Shown: piece after piece, positions 43,517 through 52,486 of the stretch
Numbering within the stretch: the first letter of the stretch is position 1
How the letters are laid out: the number at the start of each line of letters is the position of its first letter
Assembly: GCA_024644235.1 (NCBI GenBank)
Contig: JAHELJ010000017.1
Location: forward strand, 31,623 to 95,622
Length of the DNA stretch: 64,000 nt
From: Lewinellaceae bacterium
Lineage (GTDB): Bacteria; Bacteroidota; Bacteroidia; Chitinophagales; Saprospiraceae
Direction: 5' to 3'
Notes under the pieces: generated by a model
The model's input: only the letters and a program-made list of their open reading frames with translations
Databases searched by the model: none
Told to the model about the DNA's origin: nothing
Made by a program: the position numbers and the translations under genes

Positions 43517-44931
43517 TTCCATTTAGAGTAAAGAATCTACTGCCAAGGAGAACTTTTCTTAAACAATCTTCCATCCTGCTGGCTTCAGCGGGATTTACAA
43601 ATTCCACACACATGATGGCTGAAACCAATTCTGATTCGAAGACTTTCTCTATCCGGAAAGTGGATTCATCTTTTGACCGGGAGCCACTTGCCCGACCTTT
43701 TGGTTTCAAAGGCGGACAAATCACCAACGTGTGGCAACCGGCGGTTTATGTTGAGACTGATAGCAATCATTATGGTATAGGCTTAGGCACTCAAAGCGTA
43801 TTGTGGTGTGACGCCAGAGTATTTGCCAATCATTCGGAGCAGGGAGGAAATGCATTAATGTATGCGATCACTGAGCGTGCGTTGCAAATGCTAAATGGTG
43901 AGTCAATCAAATCACCGATCGAGTGGCAGGAAGAAATCCTTGAAGAACTTCACGACTATGCAAAACGAATCACTGGACAGCCCGACCTACGAAAAACCTT
44001 CTCACTCAATCCTTTGGTACCTGTCGACAATGCACTATGGATTGTCTATGCCAGGGAAAATGGATTTGACAACTTTGATCAACTAGTTCCATCGAATCTA
44101 CAAGGTGGCCTGTCTGCCCGGCATGACAAAGTAGCTAGCATTCCGGCACTTGGCTATGGCACATCTATGGAAGAGATCAAACGCCTGGCCGATCAGGGCT
44201 ATTTCATCATGAAGATTAAGATTGGTGCTCCAGGTGATCAGGCTGATATGCTCAGGAAAGACATGGAATTCATTAAAAATATTCATACTACCATTGGGGG
44301 ATATCGTACACCACACACGAATGATGGGAAGATTCCCTACTACTTTGATGCCAATGGCCGGTATGAACAGAAAGCAACTTTGCATCGGCTGCTGGATTAC
44401 GCAGACTCCATTGGAGCTCTAGATCAGATCTCGGTAGTAGAGGAGCCCTTTGGAGAGCAAAATGATGAAGACGTAACAGACCTGTGCGATAGAGGAATTA
44501 GAGTTGCTGCCGATGAAAGCGCCCATACCGACCAAGAGACATTGATCAGGATTGAGCAGGGCTATAATGCGATCGCAGTTAAAGCGGTAGCAAAGACACT
44601 AAGTATGACGATGAAAATTGCTCAGGTTGCTTATGAGCACGATGTCCCCTGTTTTTGTGCTGATCTTACGGTGAATCCAGTCCTCGTGGAATGGAATAAA
44701 GTAGTGGCCGCCAGACTACCGGCATTTCCCGAACTTGAGATTGGTCTGCAGGAAACCAACGGATGGCAGAACTACAAGAATTGGGAAATGATGACCAAGC
44801 AACATCCCAGAGCTGACGCACCATGGGCCAAACCCATTCAGGGAGTTTTTGAAACCAATCAGAGCTTTTATGAGAGTTCTGCGGGTATCCTGGAGATCTC
44901 AGATTATTACAAAGGGATCTTCAAGAAATGA
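43513..44931 (+). CDS. Exported enolase-superfamily protein (Tat leader)
   Basis: A 472-residue enolase-superfamily protein with a twin-arginine leader (LLPRRTFLKQSSILLASAGF, residues 9-28), unusual because most family members are cytosolic. The barrel carries Lys234-x-Lys236 (FIMKIKIG), metal ligands Asp279 (DANGRY), Glu310 (VVEEPF) and Asp334-Glu335 (ADES), and Lys357 in IAVKAVAKT. An insertion at about 260-272 lengthens the barrel. It probably performs beta-elimination or epimerisation on an oxidised sugar in the periplasm. It overlaps the genes on both sides by 4 bases. Confidence 0.8.
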   Translation: MIPFRVKNLLPRRTFLKQSSILLASAGFTNSTHMMAETNSDSKTFSIRKVDSSFDREPLARPFGFKGGQITNVWQPAVYVETDSNHYGIGLGTQSVLWCDARVFANHSEQGGNALMYAITERALQMLNGESIKSPIEWQEEILEELHDYAKRITGQPDLRKTFSLNPLVPVDNALWIVYARENGFDNFDQLVPSNLQGGLSARHDKVASIPALGYGTSMEEIKRLADQGYFIMKIKIGAPGDQADMLRKDMEFIKNIHTTIGGYRTPHTNDGKIPYYFDANGRYEQKATLHRLLDYADSIGALDQISVVEEPFGEQNDEDVTDLCDRGIRVAADESAHTDQETLIRIEQGYNAIAVKAVAKTLSMTMKIAQVAYEHDVPCFCADLTVNPVLVEWNKVVAARLPAFPELEIGLQETNGWQNYKNWEMMTKQHPRADAPWAKPIQGVFETNQSFYESSAGILEISDYYKGIFKK

Positions 44932-45500
44932 CAACTTCATCGGAATACAACAAAATGTTGGCAGGCGAACTTTATGATTCGACCGATGCTGAGCTTAAGG
45001 CACTTCGACTCAGAGCCAGAAATCTAACATTTCGATTCAATCAGAGTCGACCTGATAAACCGGAAGCACGTCAAGAAATCTTGTTCGAATTATTGGGTGC
45101 TATGGGCTCAGATTGCTATATCGAACCGCCGTTCTACTGCGACTACGGCAAACACATTCATTTGGGAGACCATTGCTATATGAATTTCAATTGTGTTCTC
45201 CTAGACTGTACCCATATTCATATCGGCCATCATGTGATGTTTGGACCCTGTGTTCAGCTCTATGCTGCCTACCATCCACTTCACGCTAAAAAACGTATTG
45301 AAGGACCTGAGCTGGCCGCTCCGATAAGAATCGGCAACAATTCCTGGATAGGGGGTGGAGCCTTGATATGCCAGGGAGTGGAAATTGGTGAGAACACCAC
45401 AATTGGAGCCGGTAGTGTGGTCACCAAGAGCATTCCCTCTAACGTATTTGCTGCAGGCAATCCCTGCACGGTGATCCGGAAACTCTCCCATGAATATTGA
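44928..45500 (+). CDS. Maltose/galactoside O-acetyltransferase-like (hexapeptide repeat)
   Basis: A 190-residue left-handed beta-helix acetyltransferase that moves acetyl from acetyl-CoA to a sugar hydroxyl. The N-terminal helical lid MLAGELYDSTDAELKALRLRA and the repeated DYGKHIHLGDHCYMNFNCVLLD, IGNNSWIGGGALICQGVEIGENTTIGAGSVVT match the Maa/LacA group, with the catalytic His in YAAYHPL. No signal peptide is present, so it is cytosolic, in contrast to the exported enzymes before it. It starts inside the preceding stop (ATGA). Confidence 0.9.
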   Translation: MTTSSEYNKMLAGELYDSTDAELKALRLRARNLTFRFNQSRPDKPEARQEILFELLGAMGSDCYIEPPFYCDYGKHIHLGDHCYMNFNCVLLDCTHIHIGHHVMFGPCVQLYAAYHPLHAKKRIEGPELAAPIRIGNNSWIGGGALICQGVEIGENTTIGAGSVVTKSIPSNVFAAGNPCTVIRKLSHEY

Positions 45501-45537
45501 TCGAATAATATTACATGTCCGAAAAATGCATTTCGCT

Positions 45538-46833
45538 ATGAAAATTTTATTACTTATTCCAACCCTCCTCGCTTGCATCTTTTGCTTTGGTCAAACTCCC
45601 TCCTCCCAAAACTCTCCACCCTTAATGGCGGCTCCTCCTGCGTCAGCAGGGATTTCTGCTGAACGACTTGATCGAATCGATCGCATGTGCGAAGGTGCCG
45701 TCGAATCAGGTGAAGTACCTGGTATCGTTGCGCTCATAGCTCGCCATGGGAAAATAGTATTTCATGAAGCCTATGGCATGTCGGACAACGGCGCCCAAAG
45801 AGAGTTAAGAAAGGATGATATCTTTCGAATTGCTTCGCAGACCAAAGCGATCACAGCCACAGCCGTGATGATGCTATGGGAACAAGGCAAATTTCAGCTG
45901 GATGATCCCATCAGCAAATTCATTCCTGAATTTAAAGATCCTACTGTACTCAATTCTTTTCGCTATTCCGATACTTCCTTTACTTCGATTCCTGCCGAGC
46001 GCGAAATTACCATCCGTCACTTACTAACTCACACGTCCGGCATCGGCTATGGCGTGATTGATGGAGATGAGCGAATGAAAATGATCTACGCAAAAGCCGG
46101 AATAACAGATCTATTTACCACTGATCCTATTACCATCGAAGAAAGTGTTAAAAAACTTGCTGGACTTCCACTTCACCACCATCCTGGTGAAAAATGGACC
46201 TACAGTGAGGGATTGGATGTGTTGGGTTACTTCATCGAAATCATTTCGGGAATGACATTCGCAGACTTTTTAGAGACTCACTTGTTTCAACCCTTGGGAA
46301 TGAATGACACCTACTTTTATCTGCCTGAAACCAAAGCAGCGCGTTTGGTGGCAGTGCAAAAACCAGATGGTGACAAATGGGTCCGATACCCGGCTACTTT
46401 CTATGATCCGGACTACCCAGTCAAGGGAGCGAAGAAATTCTACTCGGGAGGGGCCGGATTGTGCAGCACCGCAAAGGACTATGCCACCTTCCTGCAGATG
46501 TATCTGAACGGAGGTGAATTGAACGGTATCAGAATTCTTAGTCGCACCACTATCCAATCGATGATGGCCAACCAAATTGGGGATTTGTGGGATGGCTGGA
46601 GTGGTGGATCAGATTATGGTCTGGCATTCGGACTGGTGAACAAAAAAGGAGAGGCGCTGGGAGGACGGGGCAGTAAAGGCACCTTCGATTGGGGAGGCTA
46701 TTTCAATACCCAGTACTTTGCCGATCCTCAGGAAAAGATTATTGGGATCATCATGAAGCAGACACAAAATTACACCAGAGATCAGACTGGTTGGAAATTT
46801 CGCCTTTTGGTAGGTCAAAGCATCGATGATTAG
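45538..46833 (+). CDS. Beta-lactamase-related serine hydrolase (class C/EstB-like), secreted
   Basis: A 431-residue protein with signal peptide MKILLLIPTLLACIFCFGQ. The SxxK motif is Ser100-Gln-Thr-Lys103 and Tyr222-Ser-Glu224 takes the place of the YxN motif, as in esterases of this fold rather than in true beta-lactamases. The third motif lies near the end. Start is ATG 45538; an earlier in-frame ATG (45490) lacks a signal sequence and overlaps the acetyltransferase. It could hydrolyse a peptide, amide or ester. Confidence 0.86.
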   Translation: MKILLLIPTLLACIFCFGQTPSSQNSPPLMAAPPASAGISAERLDRIDRMCEGAVESGEVPGIVALIARHGKIVFHEAYGMSDNGAQRELRKDDIFRIASQTKAITATAVMMLWEQGKFQLDDPISKFIPEFKDPTVLNSFRYSDTSFTSIPAEREITIRHLLTHTSGIGYGVIDGDERMKMIYAKAGITDLFTTDPITIEESVKKLAGLPLHHHPGEKWTYSEGLDVLGYFIEIISGMTFADFLETHLFQPLGMNDTYFYLPETKAARLVAVQKPDGDKWVRYPATFYDPDYPVKGAKKFYSGGAGLCSTAKDYATFLQMYLNGGELNGIRILSRTTIQSMMANQIGDLWDGWSGGSDYGLAFGLVNKKGEALGGRGSKGTFDWGGYFNTQYFADPQEKIIGIIMKQTQNYTRDQTGWKFRLLVGQSIDD

Positions 46834-46848
46834 ATAATACCCATTCAA

Positions 46849-47262
46849 ATGAAACAAGCAATTGCCCATGTGGCTCTGGTTGTTGAAGACTATGACGAGG
46901 CTATTTCATTCTATACGAAGAAACTTGATTTTCAGGTAATCGAAGACACATCCCTCGGAAATGGAAAGCGATGGATCCTCGTATCCCCACCTGGCAACTC
47001 GGGAACAAATCTTCTACTTGCCAAAGCCGCTACTGAACAACAGAAAAACGCTATAGGTAATCAGACCGGAGGGCGAGTATTTCTCTTTTTGTTTACTGAT
47101 GACTTCTGGAGAGATCACAATAAAATGAAAAAACGAGGAATCGAATTTGTGCGCCCACCTATAAAAGAACCTTATGGCACAGTGGCAGTATTCAATGATT
47201 TATATGGCAACCTCTGGGATCTGATTGAGCCCAGTCAGCTCAACAAGACCAAAATTGGTTGA
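46849..47262 (+). CDS. VOC-family (glyoxalase/bleomycin resistance-like) protein
   Basis: A 137-residue vicinal-oxygen-chelate protein with two betaalphabetabetabeta units: AIAHVALVVEDYDEAISFYTKKLDF and the second unit ending in FVRPPIKEPYGTVAVFNDLYGNLWDLIEPS. Possible metal ligands are His7 and a Glu near the end. The exact substrate is unknown; many such proteins are dioxygenase-like or isomerase-like. Its stop lies 1 base before the next start. Confidence 0.85.
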   Translation: MKQAIAHVALVVEDYDEAISFYTKKLDFQVIEDTSLGNGKRWILVSPPGNSGTNLLLAKAATEQQKNAIGNQTGGRVFLFLFTDDFWRDHNKMKKRGIEFVRPPIKEPYGTVAVFNDLYGNLWDLIEPSQLNKTKIG

Positions 47263-47263
47263 A

Positions 47264-48043
47264 ATGGAAATGAATTCAGAAGAAGCTTCCGAATATTTAA
47301 TTCGTATAGGATATACTGACGCTATACACTCAGACCTCTCTTCGCTGCACCAGCTACAACACAGACATCTTCTAACTGTCCCATTTGAAAATCTCGACAT
47401 TCACTACGGGCAAAAAATTGAACTAGACACTTCCAAATTCTATCAAAAAATCGTCCGATCAAAACGCGGTGGATTTTGCTATGAATTAAATGAACTCTTT
47501 GGGCAGCTACTGCTTTATCTTGGTTACCAGGTGAAAAGAGTATCTGCCCGGGTCTACGACGATCGAAGTGGTTATGGAGAAGAATATGATCATTTAGCCC
47601 TGATTATACATTTGGAAGGAATTGATTATCTGGTTGACGTGGGATTTGGAGAATTTGCATCAACTCCTATCGAAATAAAAATCGAGAGCGTTCACTCAGA
47701 CCCTAGAGGGCAATTTAGTATCGATCACTATGATCAAAATTATATCCGAATATGTAAATTGGAAATAGGGAAAAAGAATCCTCAGTATATTTTTAAACCT
47801 AGACACCGTGATTTATTTGAATTTAAATTGAAGTGTCTTTATCACCAGACCAGTGAACAATCGCACTTCACTAAAAAGAAAATGATTTCGTTAATGACAC
47901 ATGAAGGAAGAATCACACTGACTGATCAAAAATTAAAAATCCTGAAAAATGGTAAGAAAAATGAGGTCTTGATCAGAAGCGAATCGGAGTTTTTGAAATA
48001 TCTGAGACATTATTTTTCAATTGAACTAATGGAGAGCAACTAA
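47264..48043 (+). CDS. nat: Arylamine N-acetyltransferase
   Basis: A 259-residue enzyme that moves acetyl from acetyl-CoA to an aromatic amine or hydrazine. The Cys-His-Asp triad is visible: Cys in KRGGFCYELN, His in EEYDHLALII and Asp in DYLVDVGFGE. A conserved HQLQHRHLLTVPFENLDIHYG segment opens it. It starts at ATG 47264, with ATG 47270 as an alternative. It follows the VOC gene by one base, so both are probably on one transcript. Confidence 0.9.
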   Translation: MEMNSEEASEYLIRIGYTDAIHSDLSSLHQLQHRHLLTVPFENLDIHYGQKIELDTSKFYQKIVRSKRGGFCYELNELFGQLLLYLGYQVKRVSARVYDDRSGYGEEYDHLALIIHLEGIDYLVDVGFGEFASTPIEIKIESVHSDPRGQFSIDHYDQNYIRICKLEIGKKNPQYIFKPRHRDLFEFKLKCLYHQTSEQSHFTKKKMISLMTHEGRITLTDQKLKILKNGKKNEVLIRSESEFLKYLRHYFSIELMESN

Positions 48044-48047
48044 TAAT

Positions 48048-48410
48048 ATGAATAAGAATCCAGAGGTAGATGAGTATCTAGTGAAGAAGCAACACCCACT
48101 CACTTCAGAGATTGAAGAAGTCAGGAAAATTATATTATCTACCGATAATCGTATCGAAGAAACCATCAAGTGGAGCAGCCCTACATTTATGTACAAAGGC
48201 AACCTAGCTTCTTTTTTTATGAATGCGAAAAAATTTGTGAGCCTGATGTTTCATAAGGGCGCGCTCATAAATGATCCAAATGGATTGCTGGAAGGGGATG
48301 GCAAGGAAGCAAGAGTGGCACGGTTCGAGAATATGAAGGATATTGCCGAGAAAAAGAAAGCACTGCAAACAGTTGTGAAGGAGTGGATAAAAATGAAAGA
48401 TTCCCAGTAA
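48048..48410 (+). CDS. DUF1801 domain protein
   Basis: A 120-residue cytosolic protein of the DUF1801/YdhG-like family (SEIEEVRKIILSTDNRIEETIKWSSPTFMYKGNLASFFMNAKKFVSLMFHKGALINDPNGLLEGDGKEARVARF). Family function is not established. It has no signal or membrane segment and lies 4 bases after the acetyltransferase gene and 10 bases before a small membrane protein, so it is probably cotranscribed with them. Confidence 0.87.
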   Translation: MNKNPEVDEYLVKKQHPLTSEIEEVRKIILSTDNRIEETIKWSSPTFMYKGNLASFFMNAKKFVSLMFHKGALINDPNGLLEGDGKEARVARFENMKDIAEKKKALQTVVKEWIKMKDSQ

Positions 48411-48420
48411 ACAGAATCAA

Positions 48421-48786
48421 ATGGATCTCAAGAAAATCACCCTGACATATTTGGTCGGATATTTAGTGGGAGGTGGCATCTGCCTATTATTAATCCCGGA
48501 TTTCTTTCTGAAAATTCTGCAATCCAACCAGGACTATGGTGACATCATGCCGCGATTTGCCGGTATTTTCATGTTGGCCTTAGGGTCGCTTGTAGGAATG
48601 ATACTTTATTACAAGGACTATAAGTACTATCGATTTTCCGTAATTATCCGCACAGTGATTGTACTGGTTCTAATGGGATTTTACTATTTCACCACAGATC
48701 CTTTTTTCCTTGTCGTCAATGGTATTGTACTCATCGGTCTACTACCCTCTTACTATGCCCTACTGAACAGTAAAAAGGCACCCTGA
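48421..48786 (+). CDS. Small four-helix membrane protein, unknown
   Basis: A 121-residue membrane protein with helices at about 8-27, 40-62, 72-90 and 98-115. It has no catalytic motif that I recognise. The ATG at 48421 is 10 bases after the DUF1801 stop. Its stop is followed 3 bases later by the sulfatase GTG start. Confidence 0.7.
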   Translation: MDLKKITLTYLVGYLVGGGICLLLIPDFFLKILQSNQDYGDIMPRFAGIFMLALGSLVGMILYYKDYKYYRFSVIIRTVIVLVLMGFYYFTTDPFFLVVNGIVLIGLLPSYYALLNSKKAP

Positions 48787-48789
48787 CTT

Positions 48790-50139
48790 GTGGTTTCTAA
48801 TCCGTCATTCAGTCATTTTTCATCTGCCATTTGCATCATAGTAGTACTGGCAGGACTATTGGCTTGCGGACGAGAAAGTTCTCCTTCAGCTTTTCAAGAA
48901 CGGCCAAACTTAATCTTAATCATGGCTGATGATCTGGGATATGGTGGTTTAGGTTGTTTTGGAAATAGTGAAGTGTCAACACCCGCATTGGATTCTCTTG
49001 CGTCCAAAGGACTGCGCTTTTTTGATTACCATTCGAACGGCGCAGTTTGCTCACCCACCCGCGCCTCAATTTTGACCGGCATGTACCCTCAACGTAGCGG
49101 TCTTGAGGGAGTCATTTATGCCAGAGGACCAACACGAAAAACAGGACTAGATCCCAGTCGGACCGCTTTAGCAGAGATACTCCGTCAGCATGGATACAAG
49201 ACCGGAATCATGGGAAAATGGCATTTGGGATATGACAGGTCATTTAATCCCGTGCATCATGGTTTTGAAGACTTTAGAGGATTTGTAAGTGGAAATATTG
49301 ACTACCATTCACATTACGACAACACTGGAGTATTTGATTGGTGGCACGATCTGGATACAGCTCATGAGGTGGGTTATACGACGGATCTCATCACGAAACA
49401 TTCAATCGAGTTTATTCGTAAAAATCATGAAAATCCTTTCTTCCTTTTCGTCTCCCACGAAGCACCTCATGTGCCATTTCAGGGAAGGAATGATCCTGCC
49501 TACCGCTTTTCCGACAATGAATTTACCTACTACGGGCCGGTAGAAGACCGGGATCGGGCCTATCGAGAGATGATAGAAGTGATGGATGAGGGAATCGCCA
49601 AGATTATGGCAACATTGGATGAACTCAAGCTCACCGAAAACACTTTAGTAGTATTTGTTTCAGACAACGGGGCAGAACCATTTGGCCATAATGGCAACCT
49701 CAGGGCACATAAAGGAAGTCTTTTTGAGGGGGGACATCGTGTTCCCGGAATCGCTTTTTGGAAGAATAGAATCGTCGCGGACACCACCTCGCAGTTAGTT
49801 GTCAGTATGGACTGGTATCCAACGTTCTTAACATTGGCAGGAATAGATGAACCAATGGATATTGTAGTGGATGGAATCGATCTCAGTAGATTGCTACTCC
49901 ACAATGATGATCTACCAGAAAGGCCAGTCTTCTGGAAGTACCGAGATCAGACCGCTCTCCGGATGAAAGAATACAAATTGTTGATAGATCGAGATTCGAC
50001 TTACCTGTTCGATCTGGCCACAGATCAGGGAGAGTCTTCCAACCTGGTCAATCAGCGACCACATCTTGCTGACTCCCTATCAAAGGTCCTGAATGATTGG
50101 CGTAAGGTCATGGAGTCTATTCCTCAGAAAACACGTTAA
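48790..50139 (+). CDS. Sulfatase family lipoprotein (arylsulfatase type)
   Basis: A 449-residue formylglycine sulfatase. Metal-binding DD (47-48, MADDLGYG) and the CxPxR motif CSPTR (Cys87, to be converted to formylglycine) are intact, followed by GKWHLGYDRS and the FVSDNG metal strand. The lipobox is LLACG (Cys26). It starts at GTG 48790. It should remove sulfate esters from sulfated polysaccharides at the outer or periplasmic membrane. A sulfatase-maturing enzyme is not seen in this window. It converges exactly on the next sulfatase. Confidence 0.92.
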   Translation: MVSNPSFSHFSSAICIIVVLAGLLACGRESSPSAFQERPNLILIMADDLGYGGLGCFGNSEVSTPALDSLASKGLRFFDYHSNGAVCSPTRASILTGMYPQRSGLEGVIYARGPTRKTGLDPSRTALAEILRQHGYKTGIMGKWHLGYDRSFNPVHHGFEDFRGFVSGNIDYHSHYDNTGVFDWWHDLDTAHEVGYTTDLITKHSIEFIRKNHENPFFLFVSHEAPHVPFQGRNDPAYRFSDNEFTYYGPVEDRDRAYREMIEVMDEGIAKIMATLDELKLTENTLVVFVSDNGAEPFGHNGNLRAHKGSLFEGGHRVPGIAFWKNRIVADTTSQLVVSMDWYPTFLTLAGIDEPMDIVVDGIDLSRLLLHNDDLPERPVFWKYRDQTALRMKEYKLLIDRDSTYLFDLATDQGESSNLVNQRPHLADSLSKVLNDWRKVMESIPQKTR

Positions 50140-51624
50140 CTAGTGCCACTCATTACCACCGCTAAAATGATAATCATCCCATGGTGAAAGTCCTTCCTGC
50201 CTGGGGTCCTTGGTCTTTCTTAGATAATCAAAAAGATTCTCTTTTAGCTCTTTCTTAATCTCTTCGTACTCCGGATTATCGGCAAGATTATTCAATTGAA
50301 AAGCATCCTGGCTGTCATGGAAGAGTTCCTCCGCTGGACGTTTGCCAAACGAAGCTTGGTACAGGTTCGGCCAACGTTCGGGGTTGTCTTCGAATTGGGA
50401 TTTACTTGCTCCATCGTCGACGTCTCCGTAAAATCCTTGCGGCCAGGCATCAATGTCCGGATCACCTTGAGGCCATCTGTTTGGTTCGAAGTTGTGTATA
50501 TAGCTGTAATCTCTTGTATGAATTCCTCGCATTGGGTATCCCTTATTGTCGGGTCGGGCCAAAGTGTGACGCTCCAGAGCAGTTACTACAAACTGACGCA
50601 CAAAAGGCTTAGTGGAACCTAAGAGCAATGGTACCAGGCTCTCTCCGGTCATTTCCTCGGGAATTTGCTGGCCTGCCAGCTCTATTATAGTTGGGGCAAA
50701 ATCTATATGAGAAACCGGAATTTCAATCAATTGTCCCGGATTAATTCGATTTCCCCACCTGATTGCCAGGGGCATCCGGGCACCGTAGTTATACAAGTTG
50801 GCCTTTGCTCTTGGGAACGGCATACCATTGTCAGAGGTGACAATAATGACCGTATGCTCAAGCTCGCCTATTCGCTCTAATGCCGCTATCATCTTTCCCA
50901 AGTGGTTGTCAAACCATTCAACCTCATAGTAGTAGTCGGCAACATCATTTCTAGAGGAATCCGTGTCCGGGAGAAACTCCGGAACTTTTATCTCTGCCAG
51001 GTCATAACCATTTTTGGCCCCGATGCCATAGTCATACGGTCGATGAGGCTCAGCAGCACCATACCAAAAACAAAATGGACGAGCTGTATCACGTGCGTCA
51101 AGGAAATCAATAAAATTTGCTGCATAGTCTGTTGATCGAACATACCTAGCTACTTCCATACTCTTTTCCTGTAGAGGTAGACCAGCAGGGTCATGCTCAT
51201 AGCCTTCAAGAGAGAGGTCTGCAGGACCGTATCCTTTGCCAGTAGACGCTACCAAATAGCCCGACCTCTCCAGTAAATGGGTGTAAACAGGAAACCTTCT
51301 TGGCAAGGTTCCAAACAGACAACCCCCCGCTTCAAGTCTGTACATATCCTGGCCGGTCAATATTGAAGCTCGTGAAGGTGAACAGGATGGTGCTGCGGTA
51401 TATGCTCTGGTAAAAAGTATTCCTTCGCGGGCAATTCTATCAAAGTTTGGCGTCTGAACTACACTGTCTCCATACATGCCTGCATGAGGAAAACTCCAAT
51501 CATCTGCGATACAAAAAAGGAAATTTGGAGGGTGGAATTTCGCTTGTGTCGCCTCTCGTTCTGCACAAGACATACATGATATTGCAATTGCCGCTAAAAT
51601 ATAGATGAGAATCTGGGAACGCAT
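50140..51624 (-). CDS. Sulfatase family lipoprotein (second subfamily)
   Basis: A 494-residue sulfatase with lipoprotein leader (MRSQILIYILAAIAISCMSC, Cys about 20). Metal ligands CIADDW and the formylglycine site CSPSR (Cys81) are present, with VTSDNGMPFPRAK and a long C-terminal region (GHDSQDAFQLNNLADNP). Start is ATG 51624; the in-frame TTG at 51630 is less likely. Subfamily differs from the neighbour, so the pair may remove sulfate from different positions. It is divergent from the DUF1080 gene. Confidence 0.9.
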   Translation of the reverse strand: MRSQILIYILAAIAISCMSCAEREATQAKFHPPNFLFCIADDWSFPHAGMYGDSVVQTPNFDRIAREGILFTRAYTAAPSCSPSRASILTGQDMYRLEAGGCLFGTLPRRFPVYTHLLERSGYLVASTGKGYGPADLSLEGYEHDPAGLPLQEKSMEVARYVRSTDYAANFIDFLDARDTARPFCFWYGAAEPHRPYDYGIGAKNGYDLAEIKVPEFLPDTDSSRNDVADYYYEVEWFDNHLGKMIAALERIGELEHTVIIVTSDNGMPFPRAKANLYNYGARMPLAIRWGNRINPGQLIEIPVSHIDFAPTIIELAGQQIPEEMTGESLVPLLLGSTKPFVRQFVVTALERHTLARPDNKGYPMRGIHTRDYSYIHNFEPNRWPQGDPDIDAWPQGFYGDVDDGASKSQFEDNPERWPNLYQASFGKRPAEELFHDSQDAFQLNNLADNPEYEEIKKELKENLFDYLRKTKDPRQEGLSPWDDYHFSGGNEWH

Positions 51625-51717
51625 AGTCAAGGGATTAATAAGGTCTGCTGTTTATTACCATCTAAGAGCCAAAGTATGATCTAGATTTCTTAATTTCAAA
51701 AACCCGGGCTTGTACTG

Positions 51718-51740
51718 CCATCATTTCAGTCAAATGATGG
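51718..51740. promoter_or_regulatory. Perfect inverted repeat in divergent promoter region, candidate operator
   Basis: CCATCATTT-cagtc-AAATGATGG: 9-bp perfect arms with a 5-base spacer. It lies between divergent sulfatase (start 51624) and DUF1080 (start 51798) genes, where a dimeric regulator could control both. No T-run follows, so it is not a terminator. Confidence 0.35.
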
Positions 51741-51797
51741 TTCTGACAAACCAGACTAACTCCTACCTACGAATAATAACGATAGCTCTTTCGGGTT

Positions 51798-52460
51798 ATG
51801 AAGTACATGCATTTCAGACGATTTGGACTTTCCCCAATTCTGCTCACCTGTCTCCTTCTTATCACGAATTCTTGTATTGAACAAACCTCCACATCGTTTC
51901 AATCTATTTTCGACGGCAAAACCTTCAGTGGGTGGGAAGGCGATAAAAAATTTTTTCGGATAGAGAACCAGGCGATCGTTGCCGGTGCCTTGGACAGGGT
52001 GATACCTAATAATCAATTCCTCTGCACCGAAAGTGAGTACGAAGATTTTGAGCTCCGAATGAAAGTGAAGTTCAATTCAAAAGAGAACAATGGTGGTATT
52101 CAATTTCGCAGCAGCCGGATTCCTGATCATCACGAGGTGATAGGCTACCAGGCTGATGTTGGGTCGACTTCAGCAGGATATGTTTGGGGTGGCCTTTATG
52201 ACGAATCACGAAGAAATAAGTTTCTGGTCGAACCAGACCCCGAACTTCTTGAATCAATATTAAATCCAGAAGACTGGAATGACTATTTGATCCGGTGTGA
52301 TGGTGATCAGATTAAGTTCTGGATCAACAATGAACTGGTCATGAATTATCAGGAGGTCGATAAAAGCATTGCCGATTCGGGTATAATTTGTGTGCAAATT
52401 CATAGTGGTCCTCCATCAGAAGCATGGTACAGGGACATAGAGATCAAAGAGCTGGATTAA
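51798..52460 (+). CDS. DUF1080 (3-keto-disaccharide hydrolase domain) lipoprotein
   Basis: A 220-residue lipoprotein (lipid-modified Cys26, TNSCIEQ) with the DUF1080 jelly-roll: FQSIFDGKTFSGWEGDKKFFRIENQAIVAG and GGIQFRSSRIPDHHEVIGYQADVGS. Members of this family cleave 3-keto-glycosides or bind carbohydrate. It ends in the usual GPPSEAWYRDIEIKELD. The PVC-type cytochrome gene follows by 26 bases, a combination found in 3-keto-sugar pathways of planctomycetes and some Bacteroidota. Confidence 0.88.
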   Translation: MKYMHFRRFGLSPILLTCLLLITNSCIEQTSTSFQSIFDGKTFSGWEGDKKFFRIENQAIVAGALDRVIPNNQFLCTESEYEDFELRMKVKFNSKENNGGIQFRSSRIPDHHEVIGYQADVGSTSAGYVWGGLYDESRRNKFLVEPDPELLESILNPEDWNDYLIRCDGDQIKFWINNELVMNYQEVDKSIADSGIICVQIHSGPPSEAWYRDIEIKELD

Positions 52461-52486
52461 TACAAGAATTCACAACCCGGCGATTT

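Noticed and set aside
45201..45578. Minus-strand frame opposite the acetyltransferase
   Set aside because: It is a shadow of the hexapeptide-repeat gene and has no known motif.
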